Positions 11,496 through 21,099 of a stretch of DNA of 64,000 nt are shown one piece after another. Positions within the stretch are counted from its first letter, which is position 1; every line of letters starts with the position of its first letter. Position numbers and translations under genes: made by a program. Source of the DNA: Malania oleifera (Eukaryota > Streptophyta > Magnoliopsida > Santalales > Ximeniaceae); the NCBI RefSeq assembly GCF_029873635.1, contig NC_080423.1, positions 90,999,191-91,063,190 of the forward strand, in the 5' to 3' direction. The notes below the pieces were generated by a model that did no database searches, had not been told where the DNA came from, and saw nothing but the letters and a program-made list of their open reading frames with translations.

Positions 11496-11505
11496 CTATA
11501 AATAG
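11496..11505 (+). promoter_or_regulatory. TATA box of E3 5' LTR
   Basis: CTATAAATAG within AAGCCTATAAATAGCCCTC, followed by an A/G-rich leader (AAAGAGAGGAGAGCTC). The same motif is in the 3' LTR at 24735-24744. A start site about 25-35 bp downstream is expected. Confidence 0.7.
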
Positions 11506-11621
11506 CCCTCTCATTCCAAGCACAAAGAGAGGAGAGCTCTTAGCGGTGGTAAGGAGAAGATTTCAAATATTGAAGTTTTTTATCATGAGTTTGTGAAGCT
11601 AGTTTTTTTTGAGTGAAGATC

Positions 11622-11965
11622 AAGAGGTCGACTGATCCCGTTTCCTATCGGTGCTGAGTCACCCCATTTTGAAGAAGGAACCCCATAGTGCCTCGAATAA
11701 GAGCTCAAGAACAACTCTCGGGAATACGTTGTAGAGCGACCCTAGTAGACTCACCAATAGGAAAAGAAGACCGGAGCAGAGGAAAACGAAAGAAGATAAA
11801 GCGATCGATTGATCCCTTTTCCTACCGGTGCTGAGTCACCCCATTGGAAGAAGGTACTCCATAGTGCCTCGAGTAAGAGCTCAAGAACAACCCTCGAGAA
11901 GATGTTGTAGACCAACCCCTGCAGATTCACAGACAGGGAAGGAAGACCGGAGGAAAAAAAGACGA
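11622..11965 (+). repeat. Direct duplication of about 177 bp downstream of TATA
   Basis: Two tandem copies, each with TGATCCC(G/T)TTTCCTA, GGTGCTGAGTCACCCCAT, AGTGCCTCGA, AGAGCTCAAGAACAAC and a final GGAAGAAGACCGGA-like end. The dimer is present in both LTR copies (second at about 24860-25205), so it predates this insertion. Confidence 0.85.
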
Positions 11966-13238
11966 TAGGTAAAACCAATGAACTTTCTCTTCCTATGTTA
12001 CATCTCCGCCCCCCTTTCCTAAACCAGCCTCTGCTGGTTTATTTGATTCTGTTTCATTTCTTATTTTATTTTAAATAACTTCTTTTTAACCCATAAAAAA
12101 TATATAAATAAAAAAAGAAATTTCATAAAAGACACAAAAATTCATAAAAATTGTCAAAGAAAATTCAAAAATTTTTAAGGCTTTGAAACTAATTTACATT
12201 TGAAAATTTTTGAAGAAAATCCAAGAAAGTTTCCAACATGTTTGGCAAATGTTAGATCTATTTCCTTACATTCAAAATTTTCAAACATACATTCTAAAGT
12301 CATACCTTTAAAATTATGACTTTCATGATTGTTGTCTAAAATTCTGTTGTATTCGGAAGAACATTGGAAAACCCCGAAAAATCAATGGTCTCAACCAAGA
12401 CCTTAAACTGGTTTTTCCCCAAACCAGTCAACGTTTGATCGGCTCACCATTCCCGAACTGGTTCACCCCGGTTTTCTCCATTTTGCTTGTATATTATTGT
12501 TGTATCGATAAAATTCACAAAAATCACGAAATTTTCAAAAATTCCAAAAATATTTTCACATTTTGATTTCAACTGATTTCATTTGTATTATTTTGAAAGT
12601 TCGGGAAAAATCACAAAAATCATTTTCACACTTAGGAAAAATCACAAAAATATCTTTTTAGGCACAAGAAAAAATCATTCCAATCCCGAACAAATTTCAA
12701 AAACCTCCGGAAATAGTATTTTTGATACTTTTAAAAAAAACCTATAGATTTCAAAATCCCCAGGAGCGTATTTTGAATCCTATTTTTGATTTTCCTTCCC
12801 GATGATTGCGACCAAGAGCATTGGCTCTTTGGGGTATTGGATTGCCCCAGTTCTGAGGGAATACCTATATAGTATTTTCATTTTTTTGACTTTTGAAAGG
12901 GAGTAATCTTTAAAGACTTATTACATTTATTTGGGGAAAACTCTTTATTAATCTAGTACCGTTCGTAAGAACGGGCGTGTAGGGGGTGCTAATACCTTTC
13001 CCTTGCATAACCATACTCCCGAGCCCAACTTTGGTGACATAGACCGATTCTACCCCTAACGAGGTAGCAATCAAGTGTTCTAAGCACACTTCAAAAGATT
13101 AGTGGCGACTCCACCACACATCGTTTTCCACGAAAATTCACATTTTCAAAATACACATTCATTTTTCCCAGTTCGCAAGCCGAACCCATTTTTAAACCAA
13201 AGATTGGTTCTCTAGGCCGAGTCCGGGACGTCGCAACA

Positions 13239-13262
13239 GTTTAACAACTCCGCTAGGGATAC
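13239..13262 (+). other. E3 primer-binding-like site
   Basis: Directly after the LTR end: GTTTAACAACTCCGCTAGGGA. The equivalent site of E6 (47387-47407) is GCTGGGCTACTCCGCTGGGGA. The shared ACTCCGCTRGGGA marks the primer site of this group. I do not assign a tRNA with confidence. Confidence 0.6.
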
Positions 13263-14238
13263 TTGAGAGTTGAGCCAGTGATTAATTAAGAATTATCCCG
13301 ATCTCAAATCTAAATAAGCCTTTTTGATTACTCCCTTTCATTTTTGAACAAATTTGGTTGCATATACATGAATAATTGTGAATGCCTTGCTTGCTTTGAT
13401 TTTGAATAAGCATATGTTTGGTTCTGTTTGTTTTTGCTAAGCATGTGATTAGAAGTACCTTGGATAAGCATGATGTTTTGTTTCCCTTGCTATTTTATTA
13501 AGCATGTGTTCTGAATAATGGATGGATGTGGGGTAGGGGGTGTAGGTTGAAATGGTTAAACTCACACACTCTCACAGCTCTACACCCGGGCTTTCCCAGC
13601 TAGGATTAGAAAGGAGTGTAATAGTGCCAGTTCCCATGTGGCATGGCCTATGGGGACCCGCGAACCACTCTGCTCAGCACGAGCTCTATCTGGACCTTTT
13701 GTGAGGGAGGATGGAATTTCAATCTGGGAACCTTTTTTCTATAAGGATAGAGCTTAACCACACGTGGTCATCCACAATCCCTAGCCTAGGGTAGAGCCTT
13801 AGAGGACCCTATGTACATACCTTCCTCGGGGTCGGGACAGAAACCACATCCTTCTCCACATGTTGTAATCCATGTCTTTTATATATATGAAATGCCTTGT
13901 GTTTTGTACATCCTACCTCCATGTCAGACATCCATATCACTTGGCCAATGTTTTGAAAAAAGCCTGATTCACTTAAAAGTCAAACTTTATCTCTTAAAGT
14001 ACCCTACCCAGGGGAAAATGGATCATCTTTGAGATCATTGAAGTTTTTCCCGAAACCTTGGCCAAATGATTAATTAGGTTGCATTCCATGCATACATGCA
14101 TACATGTTCTTCTCCAAGGGGCCAGTAATCACTTTCTGACTTCCTGTCAGACCAAGTTAAATTCAGAATCCCAACATTGAGCCCACTACTACACACCCTT
14201 ACAACATTCGCAGAAAAGCAAAAGCTATGGCAGAATAG
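13263..14238 (+). other. E3 leader, non-coding, conserved with E6
   Basis: Contains a block (about 13520-13830) with CTCACACACTCTCACAG, CTACACCCGGGCTTTCCCAG, ATTAGAAAGGAG and GCGAACCACTC. It is closely matched in E6 at about 47850-48150. No coding is seen. Position between primer site and gag suggests a packaging or translation-control region. Confidence 0.65.
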
Positions 14239-14499
14239 TTGGAAAGCCATGTTCTGGGGATCAAGCAGGGGCAGGAAGAGCTGAGCAATCAACTGAAGAA
14301 GATATTGGACCTACTGCTGAACAATGGGAAGACAGTCAAAGATCAGGATCATGAAGAAGAAAATGACCCTATCCACCCTCCTGATTTTACGCCGATTCAT
14401 GGGCAATCTTCTGGTTCGCCCCCATTCACCTCGGAGAAACTACCGCATGGCACGCCACCTTTTATCCCGGTAGTGACAGGAATGGGGATGCCCTCATAA
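14239..14499 (+). CDS. E3 gag, N-terminal part
   Basis: An 86-residue frame matching the N-terminus of E6 gag: a coiled-coil-like start (GIKQGQEELSNQLKKILDLL) followed by an acidic and then proline-rich linker (FTPIHGQSSGSPPF). It would be the amino end of the structural Gag of a Tat-type element. It belongs with the main gag frame at 14530-15690; the element is a fossil and the two stretches are listed separately. Confidence 0.65.
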   Translation: MESHVLGIKQGQEELSNQLKKILDLLLNNGKTVKDQDHEEENDPIHPPDFTPIHGQSSGSPPFTSEKLPHGTPPFIPVVTGMGMPS

Positions 14500-14529
14500 A
14501 AAATTGCGGGTGTAGGGACAAGCAAGACC

Positions 14530-15690
14530 GTGACAGAATACCGTTGTGATGAGTTGGAAGAGTGGCTAAGGGCCATAGAGGGGACTCGGACCGCCAGTAC
14601 CGCTAGACCCTCAGATTACTGCCTAGTGCCTAATGTAGTCCTTCCTCCAAAGTTTAAGATGCCAGACTTTGAGAAGTTTGATGGGACCACATGCCCTCAG
14701 ACCCACCTCCGGATGTATTGTCAGTTGATGGCTGCCTATATCGATAATAAGAAGTTGATGATGCATTGCTTCCGAAGCAGTCTTACTAGGACGGCGACTA
14801 GATGGTATGTCCAGCAGAATAAGGCCCAAATCCGTACATGGGGTGACTTGGCCGATGCCTTCGAAGCGCAATATCGTCATATCTTGGAGATGGCTTCGGA
14901 TAGGATGTCTCATTCTGAAATGGAGAAGAAGCCAACAGAAACTTTCAGGGAGTATGCACACCGTTGGAGAGACACGGCCACTCAAGTGGACCCTTCGGTT
15001 AGCGATCGTGAGGCAATATCGATGTTTGTAGGGACGTTAAAAGATCCCTACCGTTCACATCTGGTAGGGTCCACCCCTCATAACTTCATGGACATTGTGG
15101 CGGCAGGGGCCAGAGTGGAAGCCGACGTCAAAACTGGACGGATAAAGATTGGCACTGTCGATAATGAACCAAGTAAGAAGTGGGTCAAAGGTAAAAAGGA
15201 AGAAGAGACCCAAATGATACAGGGGTCTATCAGGAGCCTAAAGCAGAGAAGCCGAAGTCAACAACCTAGGGGAAATTTCTACATGGAACTAGTAGTAAAC
15301 CAAACACTACATATGGGCCCCAGGCCCCAGTTTGCAACCCCCCGACTAAGACCAGCACCAACAAACAATCAAGTTCAAGAAAGGGATGCACTGAGAAATA
15401 CTAGAAGGATTGACCCAATCCCAATGCCCTATGCCGACTTGTTTCCTCAACTGTGTGAGAGAGGAATGGTGATGACCATACCAACCATTCCCATCACCGA
15501 TCCCCTACCACGATGGTTTGATCCCAATGCCCGCTGTGTATACCACACAAACTATCTGGGCCACTCCATTGACCAGTGCTGGGCTTTCAAATATAAAGTT
15601 CAGTCATTGAAGGATGCAGGGTGGCTGGCCTTTGATGACAAGCCGACGGGCATTCAGGGAAACCCTTTACCCAATCATAAGGGAGACTAG
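14530..15690 (+). CDS. E3 gag, main part (Tat-type)
   Basis: 386-residue open frame. Residues about 60-175 are the retrotransposon Gag core (HLRMYCQLMAAYIDN, then RWYVQQNKAQIRTWGDLADA, then EMEKKPTETFREYAHRWRD). The C-terminal part has a Cys/His cluster, CVYHTNYLGHSIDQCWAFK, of the kind seen in Tat/Ogre Gag, and ends IQGNPLPNHKGD, which in relatives leads into protease. Gag forms the particle that packages element RNA in the cytoplasm. It is the best preserved coding part of E3, and E6 carries a clear homologue (49155-50630). A non-autonomous element keeping gag fits the TR-GAG type described in plants. Confidence 0.85.
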   Translation: MTEYRCDELEEWLRAIEGTRTASTARPSDYCLVPNVVLPPKFKMPDFEKFDGTTCPQTHLRMYCQLMAAYIDNKKLMMHCFRSSLTRTATRWYVQQNKAQIRTWGDLADAFEAQYRHILEMASDRMSHSEMEKKPTETFREYAHRWRDTATQVDPSVSDREAISMFVGTLKDPYRSHLVGSTPHNFMDIVAAGARVEADVKTGRIKIGTVDNEPSKKWVKGKKEEETQMIQGSIRSLKQRSRSQQPRGNFYMELVVNQTLHMGPRPQFATPRLRPAPTNNQVQERDALRNTRRIDPIPMPYADLFPQLCERGMVMTIPTIPITDPLPRWFDPNARCVYHTNYLGHSIDQCWAFKYKVQSLKDAGWLAFDDKPTGIQGNPLPNHKGD

Positions 15691-16122
15691 ATTGGTATAG
15701 TCGGGGTAAAACTCAAAAAGGCACAAGAAGCCAACCTAAATCGTTTGGCTTTGGATGCTGAAATCCCCTCAAACACTTCTACAGAGTGGATTTGTCATCT
15801 CCAACCAGGAGTACAGCTTCAGAACTTGAGTTCTTTTGATTTACCAGATATCATCATGTAATGATCTTTTTTTAGGATTTGTTTAGTTCTATTTTTCTTT
15901 TGTATTCCCCTGGCCACTGAAAAATCGGGGAAGCTCCTTAATGAAAATGAATTATGCATTCCTTGTCATTTATGTGCATTTTGGAAATCAACTATCAAAA
16001 TTTGTTTGTTAATTTCATGCAGGAATAAAGAAAATAACAACACCAGAATCCCTCGCCAAGTAATTGACATTAACTTTGAAAATCTAATCCATGAAACCAA
16101 AGATGAAGATTAAGAAATAAAC
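15691..16122 (+). other. E3 gag-pol spacer with intron-like 3' boundary
   Basis: AT-rich stretch with TTAATTTCATGCAG at 16009-16022, followed by coding-like sequence (RQVIDINFENLIHETKDED). Ogre and relatives are known to splice an intron between protease and RT; the position and the CAG boundary fit that habit. E6 keeps a related stretch at about 50800-50900 (ATGAATTATGCATT...TTTCATGCCGG). Confidence 0.5.
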
Positions 16123-16572
16123 TTGTCCCCTGAAATGGAAAGAATGTTAAAGTCCGATGAAAAACCAACCTTGACTAGTAGCGATCCCAACGTCATGATT
16201 AATCTTGGAACCAAGGAAGAACCCATGCAGATGAAAATTGGGGCACTACTAAAGGGAGAAGAAAAGAACCAGTTAAACTTGATCGAGGAGAAAAGGATGG
16301 TCGCCATGGCCCATGGACAATTGTACCAAAGAAGGATGATAAGAGCGTTTAACCGAAAAGTGCGGCCCTGATAGTTTCAGGAGGGGGACCTAGTACTGAA
16401 AACGATTTTACCGATTCATACCGACCCTCGTGGCAAATGGACACCAAACTATGAAGGGCCTTACGTGGTAAAGAAGGCATTCTCAGGAGGCGCCCTACTG
16501 TTAGTGAATATGGAGGAAACCGACCTATTGCACCCTGTTAACTCTAATGCAGTAAAGAAATATTATGCCTGA
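16123..16572 (+). pseudogene. E3 pol remnants: pre-RT linker and integrase C-terminus
   Basis: First part: SPEMERMLKSDEKPTLTSSD, then INLGTKEEPMQMKIGALL, which resembles the segment before RT in Tat-group Pol. Second part: MAHGQLYQRRMIRAFNRKVR and then LPIHTDPRGKWTPNYEGPYV, typical of the integrase C-terminal region, followed by LLHPVNSNAVKKYYA and a stop. The catalytic domains between are absent, so E3 is a broken, pol-less derivative. Confidence 0.75.
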
Positions 16573-17980
16573 TGGCTGTATACATCTCCCAAGGAAATTA
16601 ATGGAAGGATCATAATGTTATTTCATGTGTCCCCTCTTTGCTCATTGTTTCGATTAAATGACGGATGACCATTTTTGGACCACCAGTTCCCTTAAAGAAC
16701 CCAATGTTTTTAATCACTTGATGAACCTTTTTGAGCTTTAAAATCGAAACCATCTTCTTCGAAAAAGTAATTTTCCAAAATTTAAACCGGGTTGGGATTT
16801 TCAAAGGTCAGGCAAATCATGTAAGCCAATAATGCAGTGCCAAAATGACGGCATGCCATTTTTCTGCTACTTAAAAGTTAGAGAACGAAAACACCCCTTA
16901 ATACCCTCTATTGTGTCTAAAAATGTTTAATCTTTCGTTTAAACCCGCCAAAGGATCACACCCCACATTGGGGCAGTTTTGGAAAGACCGATCTCGAACG
17001 AAGCCTAAATAAATAAATGTAGGCACGATTCCCTGTAAAAAAGAAAAAATGGAAAAATGATGCAAAAGAACAAGGGGAAATTCAAAGCACAGGAAAGGCA
17101 GGAGATATGTGTCGTTTGTGATCTTTGGCCAATTCACCCTTTGGAAAAATTCATAAGTTCGAGCCTCATGCACCCTTTCTTCTTTAACCAATACCCACAA
17201 CCTACATTACAACTCGGATGAAAAGACTTGACCAAATTGGCATATGTTGTTGCCTCAAATGATTTGTCAGACTCAATATTAGTCTGAACTACGTAATGAC
17301 CTAATCCTGAAAAGGTACGTAGGCAGCTTGTTCAAAAGGACCAGTTCGGTCAAACTCTTGCAAAAATATCTCACCCCAAACTAGGGCAGGATTTGTTGCC
17401 ATGGGATGGGTTTTTGAGCCTTGGTTTCCTCATTCTTCTGAAAACCTAAATCCCCAAGTCTATGTTTCATCTCGAGTCTTAAAGACCATCTAGAGATCGA
17501 AATGTGAAGCAAAGCACCAAAATAAGCCTTGAGCAAAATATGGACCTAAAGGCACTTTTCAACCTTACAATACCAAAAGGGCCAGTCTCCTTCTAGTTGA
17601 AATTGGGGCAGTTGTCACAAGAACAAGAGGTTTTAGTTTTCACAAATTAATGTCGATACCTTTTAGAACAGGGGATGCTATTGTAAAACTTATCTTTTTC
17701 CTGAATAAATTTTGAATGTAACAGAACAACTATTTCGAACAGATTGACGTCTTGATTCAGCACATTAACGACATAAATGCATGATTATTCTCATTATTAG
17801 GAATCCCCCGTTTATTGAGGTAAAAAATCGGGAACCCAATACACCAAGAGGGTGTTCAGGAACCAATGGGGAGCCTGAAGCATGTCAAACATCGGTAATA
17901 AAGGAATGTTGGGTCGGATTCGGAGTACTCCTTCAAGTTTTGGGAATCACTGGAAGCGTTAGTGATCAACTACAAGGACA
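16573..17980 (+). other. E3 3' region, block conserved with E6
   Basis: Non-coding. 16620-17480 aligns in order with 51040-51930 of E6. The best conserved part is 17255-17330, with two hairpins: CAGACT/AGTCTG (17268-17286) and CTACGT/ACGTAG (17289-17322). Repeated phrases of the type GGGGCAGTT occur. No gene is seen. Confidence 0.65.
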
Positions 17981-18430
17981 GATCTTGAACAATCCCTGAG
18001 CTTTGAAGATCATGGAAAGTACTGACTGTCAGACACCAGGGCAGAAATTGAGCACCTTTCGAATTTTGAAGAAAGTACTGACAGCCAGACACTATAACAA
18101 ATGTTGAGTATCTTCTAGAAAGTACCGACAATCAGACACTGGGGCAGATTTTGAGTGCCTGTAGAAATTTGAAAATGGTCAGAGCCGTGATGAGAAAAGC
18201 ACTGAGACAGATTTCGAGACTTTTTTGGAATCTGAAACGCGGTAAAGACTAATAGCCTATAATTGAAACCGAGGCAGTTGTTAAGTTCCAATTAAGGCAA
18301 AGTCAGGTACCGTCGTGCCAGACTAGAACTTAAAAGTGTGGCCAAGATCCGGGATCGAGAAGAAAGGCCATGCATCCTCATACATTTCATGCATGCACTT
18401 CATGCATCCTCATGCATTTAGTGAAAGGAA
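17981..18430 (+). repeat. Degenerate short repeats and CATGCA cluster in E3
   Basis: Three to four imperfect copies of AGTACTGACWGYCAGACACY with GGGCAGA-TTGAG between 18010 and 18220. A CATGCA-rich patch follows at 18365-18425, the counterpart of the larger CATGCA zone of E6 (52580-53000). Confidence 0.6.
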
Positions 18431-18760
18431 TTCCCATTATAGGTAGCAGCATATAGACATATCATGTAACGGGCATCATGTATATATAACAACACGCCCC
18501 TGCATTCAAGCATCGCAATTTAGTAACAAGAATACATATAGCAGTAGAGCACCATTCATTCGTACTTGCCTGGTTGAATAAATTTTTGATTAATCTTGTC
18601 GCATCCATAGCCAACCATCGTAGGGGTTTGGTCATTGTACCCCTATGGCCCAAATTTTTACATCCATAACAAGTCATTCAAAGGATATTATAACCCAGTT
18701 CAGTGTACCAGCAATACTATTGTCCTCAGTAAAAAAAAAACACCCAAATTTTATTAATCG

Positions 18761-18817
18761 CCCTCACTTATGGCAGAGGAATACCGTGATTACAGTCATG
18801 GTCTTGGGAGATTACAA
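18761..18817 (-). other. 57-bp block shared with E1 3' UTR, antisense orientation
   Basis: On the - strand it starts TTGTAATCTCCC and ends CCATAAGTGAGGG. It matches 4893-4949 of E1 at 46 of 57 positions without gaps. It lies 71 bp beyond the stop of the antisense ORF, as the E1 copy lies about 100 bp beyond pol. Confidence 0.75.
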
Positions 18818-18888
18818 CCAAATCTCTCCTAAAATCCAAAAAAAAAAAGTCTGACGTTTTTCAGGTCACATACAGACGGATTCTCATT

Positions 18889-19396
18889 TCAGGCTGAAGA
18901 ACGAGAAGTCTGACCTTTTCCATACACCATGGTTTTGAGCCGTTTTTGCTCCCGCTGGATGTCCTCCCGGTTTTTCTCTAACTTAGGTATTCTAGGCCTA
19001 AGGTCGTCGGAGTAAACTGCCACCATTTTTCTCAAATCATCGATCTCCCGTTTTAACATCATATTTTCTTGCCTTAAGTTTCTCAATTTCCGCTGTTCCT
19101 CTTGGTATTTCATCCGTAAGGCATAGGTTTCATTCCTAAGGAGGGTCACGGTCTCGTTTTATCTCTGCAAGCGACGGACAAGGTGAGATGTCGAAGACAT
19201 TGCCTGGGCACTATGATAGAGTGCCTAATTGACTATGCCTACATCGGACATCGTGGCCAGTACTGCCTCATTCCTTAGCATTTCTTTTTGGAACTAAGGA
19301 GAGAGCTGGAAGGAATTGAGAACAGTAGAACAGGATGGCACCTCGGGTGCCACATTCAAATCAGGACCCTGCTTGGAAGACGAAGCCCTAGCCATG
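18889..19396 (-). pseudogene. E3 antisense ORF, coiled-coil protein
   Basis: The best-kept stretch is 18889-19149 (86 residues, - strand): highly charged, rich in L/E/K/R with heptad-like spacing (LRNLRQENMMLKREIDDLRK, then RPRIPKLEKNREDIQREQKR), so a coiled coil. Related-looking sequence extends upstream to an ATG at about 19396 (MARASSSKQGPDLN). Tat-group elements such as Grande, Retand and Ogre relatives are known to carry extra ORFs, some antisense, between pol and the 3' LTR; their role is unsettled. Here it is broken but recognisable. It is preceded (in its own direction) by a leader-like region and followed by the 57-bp block. A chance frame is unlikely given the composition. Confidence 0.6.
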
Positions 19397-19789
19397 AGAA
19401 ACGTTTAAGAGTGTTGAGATATTTGAAAATAGTTGAGGTGCGGTTTCTCGTAATAGAGGATGGCCAAAGATAGGTTACAGTCACGCGTGGAGTTGGTCTG
19501 TGGTCTTTAGGTGTGAGAGGAAGTCCGTTTAAATAGAATAAAAAAGATTGCCATGCTAAATGTGTGTCTGACAGGAGGACGAGAGAGGTGACGTGCATCG
19601 AGAAGCCCCCAAAGTTTGTGAGCGAGGTAAGCTGTAGGAGTTGTGCAGTCCCCTCAGTGGAGGATTATGTTCACAAGGCGGCAGAAAAAAATCCCGAGAT
19701 AGATTTTGGGAAACGTGGAGCAGTCATAATATCTAAACCAGAGGAAAAAGAAAAAGAAAAAGAAAAAGGCGAGGGGCCCATTTATTCCT

Positions 19790-20370
19790 AAGGCCTGTTT
19801 TTCTCTTTAGAACATGAAGCCAGTTTATTTTGCACAAAGCCCAACTATTTAAATAGACATGGGCTTCATTGTTTTTAAAGGGGAAAGTGGGCCGGCCTGT
19901 TTTAAAAATGACTTAGGCCATGTTTCTTTCTGAATTGGGTCGACCCAGTTTTAAAACTCCATCCAAACCCAACCATTTAAATAGACACGGGCTTTATTTT
20001 TTAAAAGGGAAAGTGGGCCGGCCTATTTTAAAAATGACTTGGGCCCTGTTTCTTTCTGAATTGGGCTGGCTCGTTTTAAAACTCAATCCAAGCCCAACCA
20101 TTTATTTAAAATAAACCCAGGCTTTATTTTGTTAAGGGGAAAGTGGGCCGGCCTGTTTTAAATGGCCTGGACTCTGTTTCTTTCTGAATTAGGCCGACCC
20201 AGTTTTAAAACTCCATCCAAGCCCAACCGTTTAAATAGATACAGGCCTTATTTTTTAAAAGGAAAAGTAGGCCGGCCTGTTTTAAAAATGACTTGGGCCC
20301 TGTTTCTTTTTAAATTGGGCCAGCCCATTTTAAAACTCAATCAAAGCCCATTTTTTTAAAAGCAAACTCA
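19790..20370 (+). repeat. About 120-bp tandem repeat with TGGGCC/GGCCCA motifs
   Basis: Four to five units, each with AAAGTGGGCCGGCCTGTTTT, TGACTTGGGCCCTGTTTCTT and AAACTCCATCCAAGCCCAACC. Each unit carries two to three GGCCC or GGGCC sites. It lies downstream of gag on + and inside the span of the antisense unit on -. E6 has a looser version in its leader (48280-48620). Confidence 0.8.
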
Positions 20371-20379
20371 GGCCCAACT

Positions 20380-20628
20380 CACTCAAGCCCGTCCCAAAGA
20401 CCACACGTGACCTAAACACGTGATAGAGCCCATGTGGCTCACTCATGATTCCCCGAATTCACTCGAGTCGAAGACGAGTCGACTCACCATCGACCTCACC
20501 ACCCCAACTGAAACCCTAATGTTTGAAACCCTAACCCTAACTTCTAAACCAGAAACCTTAAATGCCTCAAGCCCTAAATTTATATGAAAATAAAAACCAG
20601 CAATCAAGCATACACAAAATTGAAGATA

Positions 20629-20662
<34 letters not shown>

Positions 20663-21090
20663 GGAAGAAAGAAAGAGCTTATCTCCTTTGGGAGTTTGAA
20701 AGAACTCCCCTTGCATCTGTGTGGATCTTCCCTACTGGGGTACTCCCGGTGACCATCATTTGTCTGAGCTTCACCAGATCTCTCCAGATCTGACCGCGAA
20801 AACAAAATAGGAGGCCGATCGGAGCTGGATCACCTCTAAAGATGTTTGGGATCTTAAGTTTGCCAAGATCTAAGGTCTCTGAAGAACGGTATATAGATAG
20901 AGAGCTTGGAGATAGGCAAGAGTGGGAAAGAAATTATAGAGGGGCTAGGGTTTCAAGTTTGCAGAAAATAAGAGTAGAGCACAGAGATTGAAAGAGGAGA
21001 ATAGAGAGGGTGAAAGAAGAGAGAAGAGAGAAAGAGAGGGCGTTCGAGAGAATGAAACGCAGGGAAATGAACAGATCAAAAAAATTAGGT
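20380..21090 (-). promoter_or_regulatory. Antisense promoter/leader-like region of E3
   Basis: Read on the - strand this has the look of a plant 5' UTR: a dense CT stretch (reverse of the GA-rich 20985-21055), a TATA-like TCTATATACC (reverse of GGTATATAGA near 20888), AAACCCTAG-like motifs (near 20945 and 20515-20540) and an ATG at 20805. It faces the antisense ORF. No transcript evidence is available from sequence alone. Confidence 0.4.
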
Positions 21091-21099
21091 TTAAATATC

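Larger units (their letters stand above)
9529..13238 (+). repeat. E3 5' LTR
   Basis: Composed of a 38-bp repeat zone (9590-9830), a 43-46-bp hairpin-core array (9838-10690), a TTA microsatellite (10776-10850), a 93-bp minisatellite (10870-11450), a TATA box (11496-11505), a 177-bp direct duplication (about 11622-11965), and an AT-rich region. It ends with a conserved U5 block (12950-13238, containing GTTCGTAAGAACGGGCGTG) that is also present in E6. It ends GTCGCAACA. Confidence 0.9.

Noticed and set aside
10706-11501. Long + strand frames (up to 233 codons) in all three frames
   Set aside because: Product of a TTA tract and a 93-bp minisatellite whose length is a multiple of three. The same happens at 23974-24740.
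20443-20805. - strand 120-codon frame starting MFSRSDLERSGE
   Set aside because: Includes a translated TA microsatellite (IYIYIY), and the remainder has no recognisable domain. Kept only as part of the antisense leader hypothesis.
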